Below are positions 27,691-37,099 of a stretch of DNA of 64,000 bases, piece by piece; the stretch's first letter is position 1, and each line of letters opens with the position of its first letter. The notes below the pieces were generated by a model. That model was not told the origin of the DNA and did no database searches. It saw only the letters and a program-made list of their open reading frames with translations. This DNA is from Kiritimatiellia bacterium (GTDB taxonomy: Bacteria; Verrucomicrobiota; Kiritimatiellia; RFP12; UBA1067): NCBI GenBank assembly GCA_016296065.1, contig JAEDKA010000001.1, positions 62,001 through 126,000 of the forward strand. The letters run 5' to 3'. The position numbers were made by a program, and so were the translations under genes.

Positions 27691-30360
27691 ATGACTTGCG
27701 CATCATTCATCGTCTTGGCGGCAGTTCGCATCGCGCAGCCCTCGCCCGGCCTCGCGGTGGACGACCTGATAGTGTACACCCACGATGTGACCGAGTTTGG
27801 CGCAGACAGGCAAGGAAGCAAGGACTCGACGTCCGCCATCCAGTCCGCACTAGACGCCGCGGCGAAGGAGAAGGGCGGGACGGTGTATCTTCCTGCCGGG
27901 CGCTACAAGGTCGATGGACGGCTCAAGGTTTCTGGGGGCGTCACCCTCCGCGGCGAATGGCTCGCGCCCGACAGTGGCGGGCTCGGACGAGGGACGATAC
28001 TCATGGCATACTCGGGACGCGGCGAGGAGAAGCCCGATTCGGGCGCGTTTCTCGATGTTTCGTCCGGTGCGTGCCTGAGGGATGTCGGCATATGGTATCC
28101 GGAGCAGAAGGCCGACGCCCCGGTGCCTTATCCGGCGGCCATACGCGGCCACGGACACAGCACCGTCTTCAACGTCACGCTCTACAACGCGTGGACGGGC
28201 TTTTGGAACAACGACTGTTCCTCGATGCTTATCCGCAGGATGTACGGCACGCCGCTCAAGCTCGGCGTCCACGGTGCGTACGCCTACGACATTCCCCGCA
28301 TCGAACACGTCGCGTTCTCGCCGAAGTACTGGTCAGAGTCCGGACTTCCCGGCGCACCGAAGGGTGCTGCGCTCGCCAAGCTCAAGTCGTTTCTTGTGAA
28401 GAACCTGACGTGTATACAGGGCGGAGAGCAGGACTGGGGCTACTGGTGGGACCTCGACCTGGAGTACTGCCAGAAGGGGCTGTTCCTGACGGCGATTCCC
28501 GACGACGAGGGAAAGAAGGTCGTTCCGGGGAACATCTGCGCCGGAAACGTGAAGGTTCGCAACGCGGGGGTAGGCGTCTTTATCGAGAACGCCGGCTATC
28601 CCGGGTTCATGCTTACGTACGGCGACATATCCGCGAAGACGTGCCCCGTATACTTTGCGGACAAGCCGGACTACTCGAAGTACGAGGAGATGGGCATAAG
28701 GCCGTCATACCAGAGGACATCCTCGCTGCTCTTCACGGGGGTCGCCTTCAAGGGCGGGAAGTATTCGATCGCCTCCGCCAAGACGGGGCCGTACGGAATC
28801 AACGTCGCCGACTGCACCTTCACCGGATACGAGCGCGCGGCGCTCCGGTCCGCCACGGGGAGCATCACTGTCTCGAAGTGCGGCTTCATGCAGAAGAGGC
28901 AGCCGGCTTTCGAGCTGACGGACAAGGTCGACCAGCTTGTGCTGGTTGGAAACTCGTTTTCCGGTCCGTCCGACGTCAGGGGCTGGGAAAAGGACGACAG
29001 GCGCATCATCCGGGAGGACAGGATGGCGAAGGTCATTCCGTCGATCTCGTACAGCTTCAACCACGTCCCGAGGCGTCGTCCGCAGGGTAGGGGCATATGG
29101 GACGTCTGCGACTTCGGTGCGGCGCGCGGAACGCTTGAAGCCATACCGAGCGAAGACTCCACCGCCGCGTTTCAGAAGGCGCTTGACGCGGCGGCGAGGG
29201 AAAAGGGCGGCACGGTGTATGTTCCTGCCGGGATATACCGCCTCGAAGGTGCGCTGAAGGTTCCGACAGGCGTCGAGCTTCGCGGCTCTTTCGAAGGCGC
29301 GCATTACGGCAACTCGACCTCCGCGGGGACGCAGCTCTGGGTCTACGGCGGGAAGGACCGTCCGTCCGGGCAGCCGCTGGTGACGCTTTCGAAGGGGTCG
29401 GGATTCAAGGGCTTCACGGTGTTTTATCCGGAGCAGGGATGGATTGACAGCCCCGGCGCGATGGAGGCCGAGCGCGTCAAGAAATATCCGCCGACCGTCA
29501 GGACCGCCCCGAACTGCTGGGTGCAGAACTGCACCATCGTGTGCTGCTGGACTGCCATCGACGCGATGACTCATAAGAGCGACAACATCGAGATAGTGGA
29601 CGTCACGGGCGCTGCGATGAAGACGACGCTCGAAATAGGCCACGGCACGACGGGCGGAGTCGTTCGCGACCTCCACTTCAACTATTCCAACTGGACGCAC
29701 CAGGGGCGCTTCCCGAACAGGCCAAAGGCGGTGGACGGGAAGGACGGACTCGTAGAGTACACCAACCGCGAGGTCAACGGACTCGTCCTAGGCGATGTGT
29801 CGAAGGTCGACTTCTTCTCGTGCTTCAACATCCTCGTCTCCGACCAGATCGTCCTGGAGCGCGACAGGTTCACCGGCGGGTCGTTCCGCGGCAAGATGTG
29901 GGGCGTCGCGTTCGACGCTGCGCACAACGGAGTCGTGGGGCGCGCGGGATGCAACGCGGTAATCGGGCTTGTCGCGTCCATGGGCGTCTTCAACCAGCGC
30001 GGCGGCGGACACTATGCCGTGACCGATCCCGAGTTCCGCGGGCGGATCGTCTTCTCCAACGCGGACCTCTGGGGCGGCAGTTCGAAGATATCCGATGTCA
30101 ACGGAGGCTCCGTCACGTTCTCGCAGCTTCTGTCGTGGTGCAACCTGGAGGCAGTGTGCCGCAAGGGCGGCGAGCTGAACATGCTCTCCAGCACCTACGT
30201 CGGCGACCATGTCGGGCACAACGATAAGCGCGACTGCATAAGGTTCGAGGCCGGATCGAAGGGAATGGCCGTCGGAAACCTCGACTGCCGGAAACGGCTC
30301 AAGACGACGTTTGACCCGTCCGCCGATGTGGCGCGCTCCGCAAACGGATTCTTCGAGTGA
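27691..30360 (+). CDS. Double beta-helix GH55-like / pectate-lyase-3 protein
   Basis: The 889-residue exported protein is built from two tandem right-handed beta-helix modules. Each opens with the same signature: a DFGA-type start, DSTxAxQxALDAA, then KGGTVYxPAG. The first begins near residue 31 and the second near 471. Paired pectate-lyase-3 modules are the layout of GH55 exo-beta-1,3-glucanases, though catalytic identity cannot be confirmed by eye. Conserved aromatic segments (EQDWGYWWD, WTGFWNN) are shared with the paralogue at 39165. It starts 10 bp after the large GH3, with GAGGAA upstream. The other paralogue also follows a GH3, which suggests a functional pair. Confidence 0.75.
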   Translation: MTCASFIVLAAVRIAQPSPGLAVDDLIVYTHDVTEFGADRQGSKDSTSAIQSALDAAAKEKGGTVYLPAGRYKVDGRLKVSGGVTLRGEWLAPDSGGLGRGTILMAYSGRGEEKPDSGAFLDVSSGACLRDVGIWYPEQKADAPVPYPAAIRGHGHSTVFNVTLYNAWTGFWNNDCSSMLIRRMYGTPLKLGVHGAYAYDIPRIEHVAFSPKYWSESGLPGAPKGAALAKLKSFLVKNLTCIQGGEQDWGYWWDLDLEYCQKGLFLTAIPDDEGKKVVPGNICAGNVKVRNAGVGVFIENAGYPGFMLTYGDISAKTCPVYFADKPDYSKYEEMGIRPSYQRTSSLLFTGVAFKGGKYSIASAKTGPYGINVADCTFTGYERAALRSATGSITVSKCGFMQKRQPAFELTDKVDQLVLVGNSFSGPSDVRGWEKDDRRIIREDRMAKVIPSISYSFNHVPRRRPQGRGIWDVCDFGAARGTLEAIPSEDSTAAFQKALDAAAREKGGTVYVPAGIYRLEGALKVPTGVELRGSFEGAHYGNSTSAGTQLWVYGGKDRPSGQPLVTLSKGSGFKGFTVFYPEQGWIDSPGAMEAERVKKYPPTVRTAPNCWVQNCTIVCCWTAIDAMTHKSDNIEIVDVTGAAMKTTLEIGHGTTGGVVRDLHFNYSNWTHQGRFPNRPKAVDGKDGLVEYTNREVNGLVLGDVSKVDFFSCFNILVSDQIVLERDRFTGGSFRGKMWGVAFDAAHNGVVGRAGCNAVIGLVASMGVFNQRGGGHYAVTDPEFRGRIVFSNADLWGGSSKISDVNGGSVTFSQLLSWCNLEAVCRKGGELNMLSSTYVGDHVGHNDKRDCIRFEAGSKGMAVGNLDCRKRLKTTFDPSADVARSANGFFE

Positions 30361-30399
30361 GCCTTGTCGTCGCCGTGATTGGCAGACGGATTTCTTCGT

Positions 30400-30470
30400 T
30401 GCGTATTTTTCACGATTAATTTTGCGAAAAATTCGCGCAATGCTTGTCTGCCTTGTGGTATAATCTAAAC
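30400..30470 (+). promoter_or_regulatory. Tandem-box promoter, copy 6 (leaderless type)
   Basis: The distal box TGCGTATTTTTCACG lies at 30400-30414, the proximal box TGCGAAAAATTCGCG at 30423-30437, and TATAAT at 30459-30464 after 21 bp. The predicted +1 coincides with ATG 30471. It drives the longest run of enzyme genes in the window (30471-41930). Confidence 0.84.
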
Positions 30471-32624
30471 ATGAAAAAGAGAATGTATACTTTTGTCGCT
30501 GTTGTTGCGGTGAGCTGTTCCGTCTTCGGACGCGATCCCGTCGACTGGGTAAACACGGAGATCGGCACGATCAGCCACATGCTGGTGCCGTGCTTCCAGA
30601 CGACTCAGCTCCCTAACGCCATGCTGCGCGTACTGCCGCCGTACCGCGACTACACGGACGACCGCGTCTCCGCGATCTTCCTTCAGACCCCCGACCACCG
30701 CGGGCAGCAGGTCTTCGCGGTGCATCCGTTCTCGGGCGACGCCGGGCGGCTCGGCGCGCGCTGGAGCGGCACGTGGGATTCCCCCCACTCGACGCCGTAT
30801 TCATACGACGTGACGTTCGACTCCGAGTGCGTGAAGTTCTCGATCGTTCCCGCGCGGCAGAGCGCGCTTGCGTCGTTCGAGTTCCGCCGCGGCGACGCCG
30901 TGCATGCCGTCGTCTTCACAGGACGCGACGCCGAGGTGAGGCTCGACGGCGCGCGCGTGGTCGCGAAGGACGTGAGGCGCGGCAAATACGCCGCGAGCGA
31001 CGTATGGCTCGCGGGCGAGTTTAGTCCGGCGCCGGTGGAGCTCCGCCGCGTCAACGACGGCTTTGCGCTCGTCTTCGCGCCAGAGGCGAAGTCGGTGATG
31101 CTGAAGTACGGCATCTCCTACATCGACGCAGAGCAGGCGGCGCGCAACTGCGCGCGGGAGATTTCGGGCTGGGACATGGCGGCGCTTGCCGCCGCGGGCC
31201 GCAGGGCGTGGAACGAGAAGCTCTCGAAGATCGAGGTCGAGGGCGGCACCGATGCCGAGAAGACGGTTTTCTACTCCTCGCTCTGGCGCTGCTACGAACG
31301 CATGGTCAACGTCACTGAAGACGGGCGCTACCGCGGATGGGACGGCAAGGTGCACGAGACCGACGGAGTGGACCAGTATACCGACGACTGGATCTGGGAC
31401 ACGTACCGCGCGCACCATCCGCTCATGGTGATCCTCGAGCCGAAGGCCGAGGCGGCGAAGCTCACGAGCTACATCCGCATGGCCGCCGAGAACAAGGAGA
31501 AGTGGATGCCCACGTTTCCGGGGATCAACTGCGACCAGCACTGCATGATCAACCACCATGCGGCCATCTCGTTCTACGACGCCTGGGTGAAGGGCGTGAG
31601 GGGCTTCGACCTCGCGGCCGCGTTCAAGGCGCTCGACTATACTGAGAAGACCGAGTCGCTCGTGCCGTGGTTCCGCGGTCCGCTCACGGAGCTCGACCGG
31701 TTCTACGTCGAGAAGGGTTACATGCCGGCGCTCAACCCCGGCGACAAGGAGACGTGCTCCGCCGTCGACCAGAACTGGGAGAACCGCCAGACGGTCTCCG
31801 TGACGCAGGGTTCTAGCTATGACGCATGGGCGATGTCGAAAATCGCCGCAATCGTAGGCGACGCGGAGGGCGTTAAGGAATATGAACGCCGCTCGAAGTT
31901 CTACCGCAACCTGTGGGATCCGAAGACGAAGTTCTTCCGCCCCAGGAACGCCGCGGGCGAATTCGTGGAGCCGTTCGATCCGATAATCTGCGGCGGGAAG
32001 GGCGCGCGCAGCTACTACACCGAGAACAATGCGTGGACGTACATCTGGGACGTGCAGCACGACATCCCCCAGCTGCTCGAGTACCTCGGCGGGCCCGCCG
32101 GCATGGCGCGCAGACTTGACGAGATGCTCAACACTTCCTGCGGCAACCGCTTCCGATACACGGCCGAGATGCCGGACGGTGCGACGGGCATGATGGGCAT
32201 GTTCACGATGGCGAACGAGCCTTCGTTCCACATCCCGTACCTCTACAACTACGCCGGCCAGCCGCGCAAGACGCAGAAATTCGTCCGCAAGACGCTGGAG
32301 GCCTGGTTCCGCAACGACAAGATGGGCATGTGCGGAGACGAAGACGGCGGCGGAATGTGCGCCTACGCGGTGTTCTCGATGATGGGCTTTTATCCCGTGA
32401 CGCCGGGTCTCCCCGAGTACCAGCTAGGCTCCCCTGTGTTCTCGAAGATAACGATTCGCCAGGAGAACGGAAAGTCGTTCGTCGTCGACGCGCCCAAGGC
32501 GAGCCGCGACGCGAAGTACGTCGCCTCCGCGACGATCGGAGGCAGGCCGCTTGCGGGCACGGCGATTCCGCACGCCGCGGTGGTGTCCGGCGAGACGCTC
32601 CGCCTTGAGATGACGGCTGAGTGA
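30471..32624 (+). CDS. GH92 alpha-mannosidase
   Basis: The 717-residue enzyme has a short signal peptide (VVAVSCSVFG). It begins with the GH92 opening WVNTEIGT and contains the family signatures YTDDWIWDTYRAHHPL, NEPSFHIPYLYNYAGQP (Glu583, proposed general acid) and GDEDGGGMCAYAVFSMMGFYP near the end. GH92 enzymes are calcium-dependent exo-alpha-mannosidases that act on N-glycans or yeast mannan. The length is slightly below the usual 740-780. An in-frame ATG 27 nt upstream lies inside the -10 region, so 30471 is preferred. It heads the operon with GH31, two GH3 and a GH55-like protein. Confidence 0.92.
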   Translation: MKKRMYTFVAVVAVSCSVFGRDPVDWVNTEIGTISHMLVPCFQTTQLPNAMLRVLPPYRDYTDDRVSAIFLQTPDHRGQQVFAVHPFSGDAGRLGARWSGTWDSPHSTPYSYDVTFDSECVKFSIVPARQSALASFEFRRGDAVHAVVFTGRDAEVRLDGARVVAKDVRRGKYAASDVWLAGEFSPAPVELRRVNDGFALVFAPEAKSVMLKYGISYIDAEQAARNCAREISGWDMAALAAAGRRAWNEKLSKIEVEGGTDAEKTVFYSSLWRCYERMVNVTEDGRYRGWDGKVHETDGVDQYTDDWIWDTYRAHHPLMVILEPKAEAAKLTSYIRMAAENKEKWMPTFPGINCDQHCMINHHAAISFYDAWVKGVRGFDLAAAFKALDYTEKTESLVPWFRGPLTELDRFYVEKGYMPALNPGDKETCSAVDQNWENRQTVSVTQGSSYDAWAMSKIAAIVGDAEGVKEYERRSKFYRNLWDPKTKFFRPRNAAGEFVEPFDPIICGGKGARSYYTENNAWTYIWDVQHDIPQLLEYLGGPAGMARRLDEMLNTSCGNRFRYTAEMPDGATGMMGMFTMANEPSFHIPYLYNYAGQPRKTQKFVRKTLEAWFRNDKMGMCGDEDGGGMCAYAVFSMMGFYPVTPGLPEYQLGSPVFSKITIRQENGKSFVVDAPKASRDAKYVASATIGGRPLAGTAIPHAAVVSGETLRLEMTAE

Positions 32625-32649
32625 TTTCTCAAATCAACGGAGAAGCAAA

Positions 32650-34881
32650 ATGAGAGACATAAATTCGTTGCTGGGTTGCGCTTTCCTGTTTGGCGCGATC
32701 TCCTTTGCCCTTGCCGCAAACGCGGCGGATGTCGAAGTGACGTTCTATGCGCCATCGATCGCGCGAATCGTGCGCGCTCCAAGCGGCGAGGTCGTCAAGA
32801 AGGCCGACATCGTCACGGCAAAGCCGCAGAAGGTGAAGATGTCCGTGCTGGAGAACGACGACGCCAAGACCTGGAAGAGCGCTGCGCTTTCCGTGCGGCT
32901 CGACAAGAAGACGGGTGCGCTCTCTTTCCTCGGCGCGGACGGCTCGGTCATGCTCGAAGAAGCTGGTCCCGCCAAGTTCAAGCAGGAAACGTACAAGGGC
33001 GGCTACACGGCGACGAAGGTCTCTCAGAAGTGGAAGATCGCGAAGGACGCGCCTGTGTACGGACTCGGCAGCGTGCAGAACGGACGCCTCGACCAGCGCA
33101 ACGCCGGCCGCTTGAGGCTGCAGCCCGAGAACTGCGACGACGGCATTCCGTTCCTCTGCGGCATCGGCGGATGGGGCGTGTACTGGGACAACGTGTCCGT
33201 GACTTGGTATTCGACGGATGCGACGAGCGTCGGCTTCTCGAGCGACGTCGGCGACGCGGAGGACTACTACTTCATCGCGGGCGGCTCGCTCGACGGCGTC
33301 GTAGGCGCGATGCGACATCTGACGGGGAAGGTTCCGATGAACGCGCTCTGGAGCTACGGCTTCTGGCAGAGCCGCGAGCGCTACACCGACTGCGGCAAGC
33401 TCCTCGAGGTCCTGCGCCGCTACAGGAAGGACGGAGTGCCGATGGACGGAATCATCCAGGACTGGCAGTACTGGGGCGACAACGCCCATTGGAACGCGAT
33501 GGCGTTCCTCAATCCGGGCTTCGCGGACGCGCAGGCGATGATTGACGAGGTGCATGCCTCGAACTGCCACTTCATCATCTCCATCTGGTGCAGCTTCGGA
33601 CCCGAGACGGCGGCCTATGCCGACCTTGAGAAGGCGGGTGCGCTCCTCGACCTGCCTACATACCCGGACAAGTCGAAGCCCTACGACTGCTACAGCGCGG
33701 AGGCGCGCGAGATCTGCTGGAAGCACGCCGCGAAGCTCTACGGCTACGGACTCGACGGCTGGTGGATGGACTCGACCGAGCCGGAGCCGTGGGGGCAGGG
33801 TGAGCACCACAACGACATCCCGTGTTCGCTCGGTCGCTACCGCGACGTCAGGCTCGCCTATCCATTCTACGCAATCCGCAACATCCACGACCACACCAAG
33901 GCCGCGCGTCCCGACCGCCGCGTGTTCATCCTTACGCGCTCCGCCTCGGCCGGACTCCAGCGCACCGGTGCGCACACGTGGAGCGGCGACACCAAGTGCA
34001 CGTGGGAGGCGCTCAGGAAGCAGATTCCGTGCGGACTCAACTTCGCGCTTTCCGGAAACCCCAACTGGAGCGGCGACCTCGGCGGCTTCAGCGGTCCGAA
34101 GCGCGAGACTTTCGGCGAGCTCTACGCGCGCTGGATGCAGTACGGCGTCTTCCAGCCGATGATGCGCAGCCACGGCTCGGGCATGGCGCGCGAACTCTAT
34201 TTCTTCGGCAAACCGGGCGAGCCGCTCTACGATTCGCTTCTTGCGTCCGTGAAGCTCCGCTACCGCCTACTCCCGCGCATCTATTCGATCGCGCACGAGG
34301 CGTATGCGTCGAACATGTCGTTCATGCGTCCGCTCGTGGCCGAGTTTCCGGAGGACCGCCGCACATGGGACGAGAAGGGCTCTTTCCTCTTCGGACGCGA
34401 CATCCTCGTCGCGCCGGTAACGTCCTCGAATGTAACGTCCGTCGCGACGTACCTGCCGCAGGGCGCGAACTGGTACAACTACTTCACGGGCGAGCGCGTG
34501 AAGGGCGGTGCGGAGCACGAGATGAAGACCGACCTCTCGAACTTCCCGTTGTATGTCCGCGCCGGCGCGATTCTCGTCGACGGACCTGACGTGCAGTATG
34601 TCGGCGAGAAGCCGTGGAATGATCTCGCGGTTACGGTCTATCCGGGCGCGAACGGATCCTTCGAACTCTACGAGGACGCGGGCGATGGGTACAAGTACGA
34701 GAAGGGCGAGTTCACGACGATCGGCTTCTCGTGGAATGACAAGACCAAGACATTGACCATCGGCGCGTGCAAGGGTGCCTATCCCGGCATGCTCAAGGCC
34801 CGGACTTTCCGCGTGAAGACTCTCGGCGGTGCCGAGAAGACCGTGAAGTACAGCGGGAAGGCCGTCAAGGTTTCATTGTAA
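32650..34881 (+). CDS. GH31 alpha-glucosidase / alpha-xylosidase
   Basis: The 743-residue protein has a signal peptide (FLFGAISFALAANA), an N-terminal beta-sandwich and a catalytic barrel. GWWMDSTEPE gives nucleophile Asp374 and WSGDTKCTWE gives acid/base Asp447. C-terminal beta domains follow, with YEDAGDGYKYEKG typical of the GH31 C-terminal (DUF5110-like) region. GH31 covers alpha-glucosidases, alpha-xylosidases and related enzymes; the exact activity is not readable here. It lies 25 bp after the GH92 gene, with GGAGAAG upstream, in the same operon. Confidence 0.9.
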   Translation: MRDINSLLGCAFLFGAISFALAANAADVEVTFYAPSIARIVRAPSGEVVKKADIVTAKPQKVKMSVLENDDAKTWKSAALSVRLDKKTGALSFLGADGSVMLEEAGPAKFKQETYKGGYTATKVSQKWKIAKDAPVYGLGSVQNGRLDQRNAGRLRLQPENCDDGIPFLCGIGGWGVYWDNVSVTWYSTDATSVGFSSDVGDAEDYYFIAGGSLDGVVGAMRHLTGKVPMNALWSYGFWQSRERYTDCGKLLEVLRRYRKDGVPMDGIIQDWQYWGDNAHWNAMAFLNPGFADAQAMIDEVHASNCHFIISIWCSFGPETAAYADLEKAGALLDLPTYPDKSKPYDCYSAEAREICWKHAAKLYGYGLDGWWMDSTEPEPWGQGEHHNDIPCSLGRYRDVRLAYPFYAIRNIHDHTKAARPDRRVFILTRSASAGLQRTGAHTWSGDTKCTWEALRKQIPCGLNFALSGNPNWSGDLGGFSGPKRETFGELYARWMQYGVFQPMMRSHGSGMARELYFFGKPGEPLYDSLLASVKLRYRLLPRIYSIAHEAYASNMSFMRPLVAEFPEDRRTWDEKGSFLFGRDILVAPVTSSNVTSVATYLPQGANWYNYFTGERVKGGAEHEMKTDLSNFPLYVRAGAILVDGPDVQYVGEKPWNDLAVTVYPGANGSFELYEDAGDGYKYEKGEFTTIGFSWNDKTKTLTIGACKGAYPGMLKARTFRVKTLGGAEKTVKYSGKAVKVSL

Positions 34882-34899
34882 TCAGACAAAAGGGACATC

Positions 34900-37086
34900 A
34901 TGAGAAAAACTGCAGTTGTGTTGGCGGTGGCGGCGGTTGCCGCCGGCGTTGGTGCCGTTCCGAACGACGCGCGTCGCGCGGAGGCGGAGAAGGAGGCGAG
35001 GGCCGTTCTCGAAAAGCTGACGCCGGATGAGAAGGTCCAGATGCTCATGATGGACAATCCCGAGATCAAGCGCATCGGCATCCCGCGCTTCCACTGGTGG
35101 AGCGAGGCGCTGCACGGGTACGCGCGGAGCGGACTCGCGACGGTGTTCCCGCAGGCGATCGGCGCGGCGGCGACGTTCGACGACGAGCTCGAGCTAAGGA
35201 TGGCGGATGCGATTTCGACCGAGGCGCGCGCTAAGGTGAACCTGTACCGCGCCCAGGGCGAGCGCGGCGGGAACCACTGCCTTTCGCTGTGGAGCCCGAA
35301 CGTCAACATGGACCGCGATCCGCGATGGGGGCGCGGGCAGGAGACGTTCGGCGAGGACCCATACCTCACCTCGCGCATGGGCGTCGCGTTCGTGAAGGGC
35401 ATTCAGGGCGACGATCCGAAGTACCTGAAGGCCGTCGCGTGCGCGAAGCACTACGCCGTCCACTCCGGTCCCGAGAAGAAGCGCCACGAGTTCAACGTGA
35501 ACCTCGACGACCGCGATCTCTACGAATACTACCTCCCGGCGTTCAAGGCGCTCGTGAAGGAGGCGAAGGTCGAGAGCGTGATGGGCGCGTATTCGGCGGT
35601 CAACGGCGTCCCGTGCTGCGCGAACAAGCGGCTTCTCGTCGACATCCTGCGCGGCGAGTGGGGCTTCCGGGGAACCGTCGTCAGCGATGTCGGAGCAGTC
35701 GACGACATCTGGAAGAACCACAAGTACAGGAAGAACGCGGTCGAGGGCGACCTTGCGGCGATCGAAGGCGGACTCGACCTCTGCAGCGAGGCCACGTACC
35801 ACCACATGCGCGGCCCTGTAAAAGAGGGCAAGATCGACCCCGCGATCTTCGACAAGCCGCTCATGCACATCCTCACCACGCGCGCGCTGCTCGGCGACCT
35901 CGACCCCAAGGCGAAGACGCCATGGGACAACCTCGGCGAGAAGGACGTCAACAACGCGAAGCACAAGGCCATCGCGCTCGAGTGCGCGGAGAAGTCGATC
36001 GTGCTTTTGAAGAACGACGGCGTGCTGCCCCTCGACGCCTCCAAGCTCAAGCGCCTCGACGTCACCGGGCGCTCTCGCGAGGAGCACATCCTCATGGGCA
36101 ACTACAACGGCGAGCCGGCCGACGCCGTGACGATTCTCAAGGGCTTCCTGCGCGAACTCGGGTCGGGCGTGTTCATCGACACGACGAGCGACTCCGATCC
36201 GCTCGTGCGCGTCATCGGACTCTGCCCGATCGACGAAGGCGAAGACCGCGACCGCAAGGACATCGGCATGTGGCCGCAGCAGCTCAAGGAACTGCGCAGG
36301 GACCGCCAGCGCCGTCCCGAGAGGAAGATCATCGCCGTTGTTCCCGGCGGCAGCGCGATGGACCTGCGCGAAGTGTGCGAACTCTGCGACGCGGTCCTCG
36401 TATGCTGGTATCCGGGCGAGCTCGGCGGCACCGCGGTCGCGCGCACCGTCGTCGGAAAGAACAATCCATCCGGCAGGCTCCCAGTCACGTTCTACCGCAA
36501 CCCCGGCAAGATGCCCGACTTCGAGGACTACACCCTGCCCGGGCGCACCTACCTCTACACCGACCAGAACGTGCTGTATCCGTTCGGCTACGGGCTCAGC
36601 TACACTACGTTCGCCTACAATGGCATAAAGGCGGACACGCGCAACCTTCCCAAGACCACGGCGGCGGTGGAGATAGACCCCGACTTCTCGATTCGCCGCG
36701 ACGAGGCGGGGCAGAGCCAGTCCGACGCCGGCGAGAAGCGTCCGAAGCAGGCCGCCGCTCCCGTGGCGCCCTCCGCCCCGATGCTGACGGTCTCGATCGA
36801 CGTCGAGAACACCGGCGCCGTTGCGGGCGACGAAGTCGTGCAGCTCTACGTCCGCTCGCCCGAGGATTCCGGCGACCGCCGCATCCACCACCTCGAGGGC
36901 TTCAAGCGCGTCTCGCTCAAGCCCGGCGAGAAGAAGCGTGTGTCGTTCGCGCTCACGGCCGGACAGCTGGCGCAGTTCGGAAAGGACGGACGCCAGACAC
37001 TTGCGAAGGGCGTCTACCGCATATTCGTCGGCGGCGGGCAGCCAGGGTACTGCGACAACACGAAGTGCATCATGGTAGAACTGTAA
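34900..37086 (+). CDS. GH3 beta-glycosidase
   Basis: The 728-residue exported enzyme has the standard GH3 three-domain plan. The barrel starts with SEALHGYAR. The KHYAVHSGPE block follows, and the nucleophile is Asp263 in VVSDVGAVDD. The alpha/beta sandwich and the fibronectin-III-like domain (YPFGYGLSYTTFAYNG, HHLEGFKRVSLKPGE) complete it. The family resembles bacterial beta-xylosidases/beta-glucosidases. Between the sandwich and the fibronectin domain it has an extra Ala/Pro/charged linker of about 50 residues that its paralogues lack. The next gene is a second GH3 only 13 bp downstream, so the pair looks like an ancient tandem duplication. Confidence 0.92.
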   Translation: MRKTAVVLAVAAVAAGVGAVPNDARRAEAEKEARAVLEKLTPDEKVQMLMMDNPEIKRIGIPRFHWWSEALHGYARSGLATVFPQAIGAAATFDDELELRMADAISTEARAKVNLYRAQGERGGNHCLSLWSPNVNMDRDPRWGRGQETFGEDPYLTSRMGVAFVKGIQGDDPKYLKAVACAKHYAVHSGPEKKRHEFNVNLDDRDLYEYYLPAFKALVKEAKVESVMGAYSAVNGVPCCANKRLLVDILRGEWGFRGTVVSDVGAVDDIWKNHKYRKNAVEGDLAAIEGGLDLCSEATYHHMRGPVKEGKIDPAIFDKPLMHILTTRALLGDLDPKAKTPWDNLGEKDVNNAKHKAIALECAEKSIVLLKNDGVLPLDASKLKRLDVTGRSREEHILMGNYNGEPADAVTILKGFLRELGSGVFIDTTSDSDPLVRVIGLCPIDEGEDRDRKDIGMWPQQLKELRRDRQRRPERKIIAVVPGGSAMDLREVCELCDAVLVCWYPGELGGTAVARTVVGKNNPSGRLPVTFYRNPGKMPDFEDYTLPGRTYLYTDQNVLYPFGYGLSYTTFAYNGIKADTRNLPKTTAAVEIDPDFSIRRDEAGQSQSDAGEKRPKQAAAPVAPSAPMLTVSIDVENTGAVAGDEVVQLYVRSPEDSGDRRIHHLEGFKRVSLKPGEKKRVSFALTAGQLAQFGKDGRQTLAKGVYRIFVGGGQPGYCDNTKCIMVEL

Positions 37087-37099
37087 GGAGCTTCTGAAA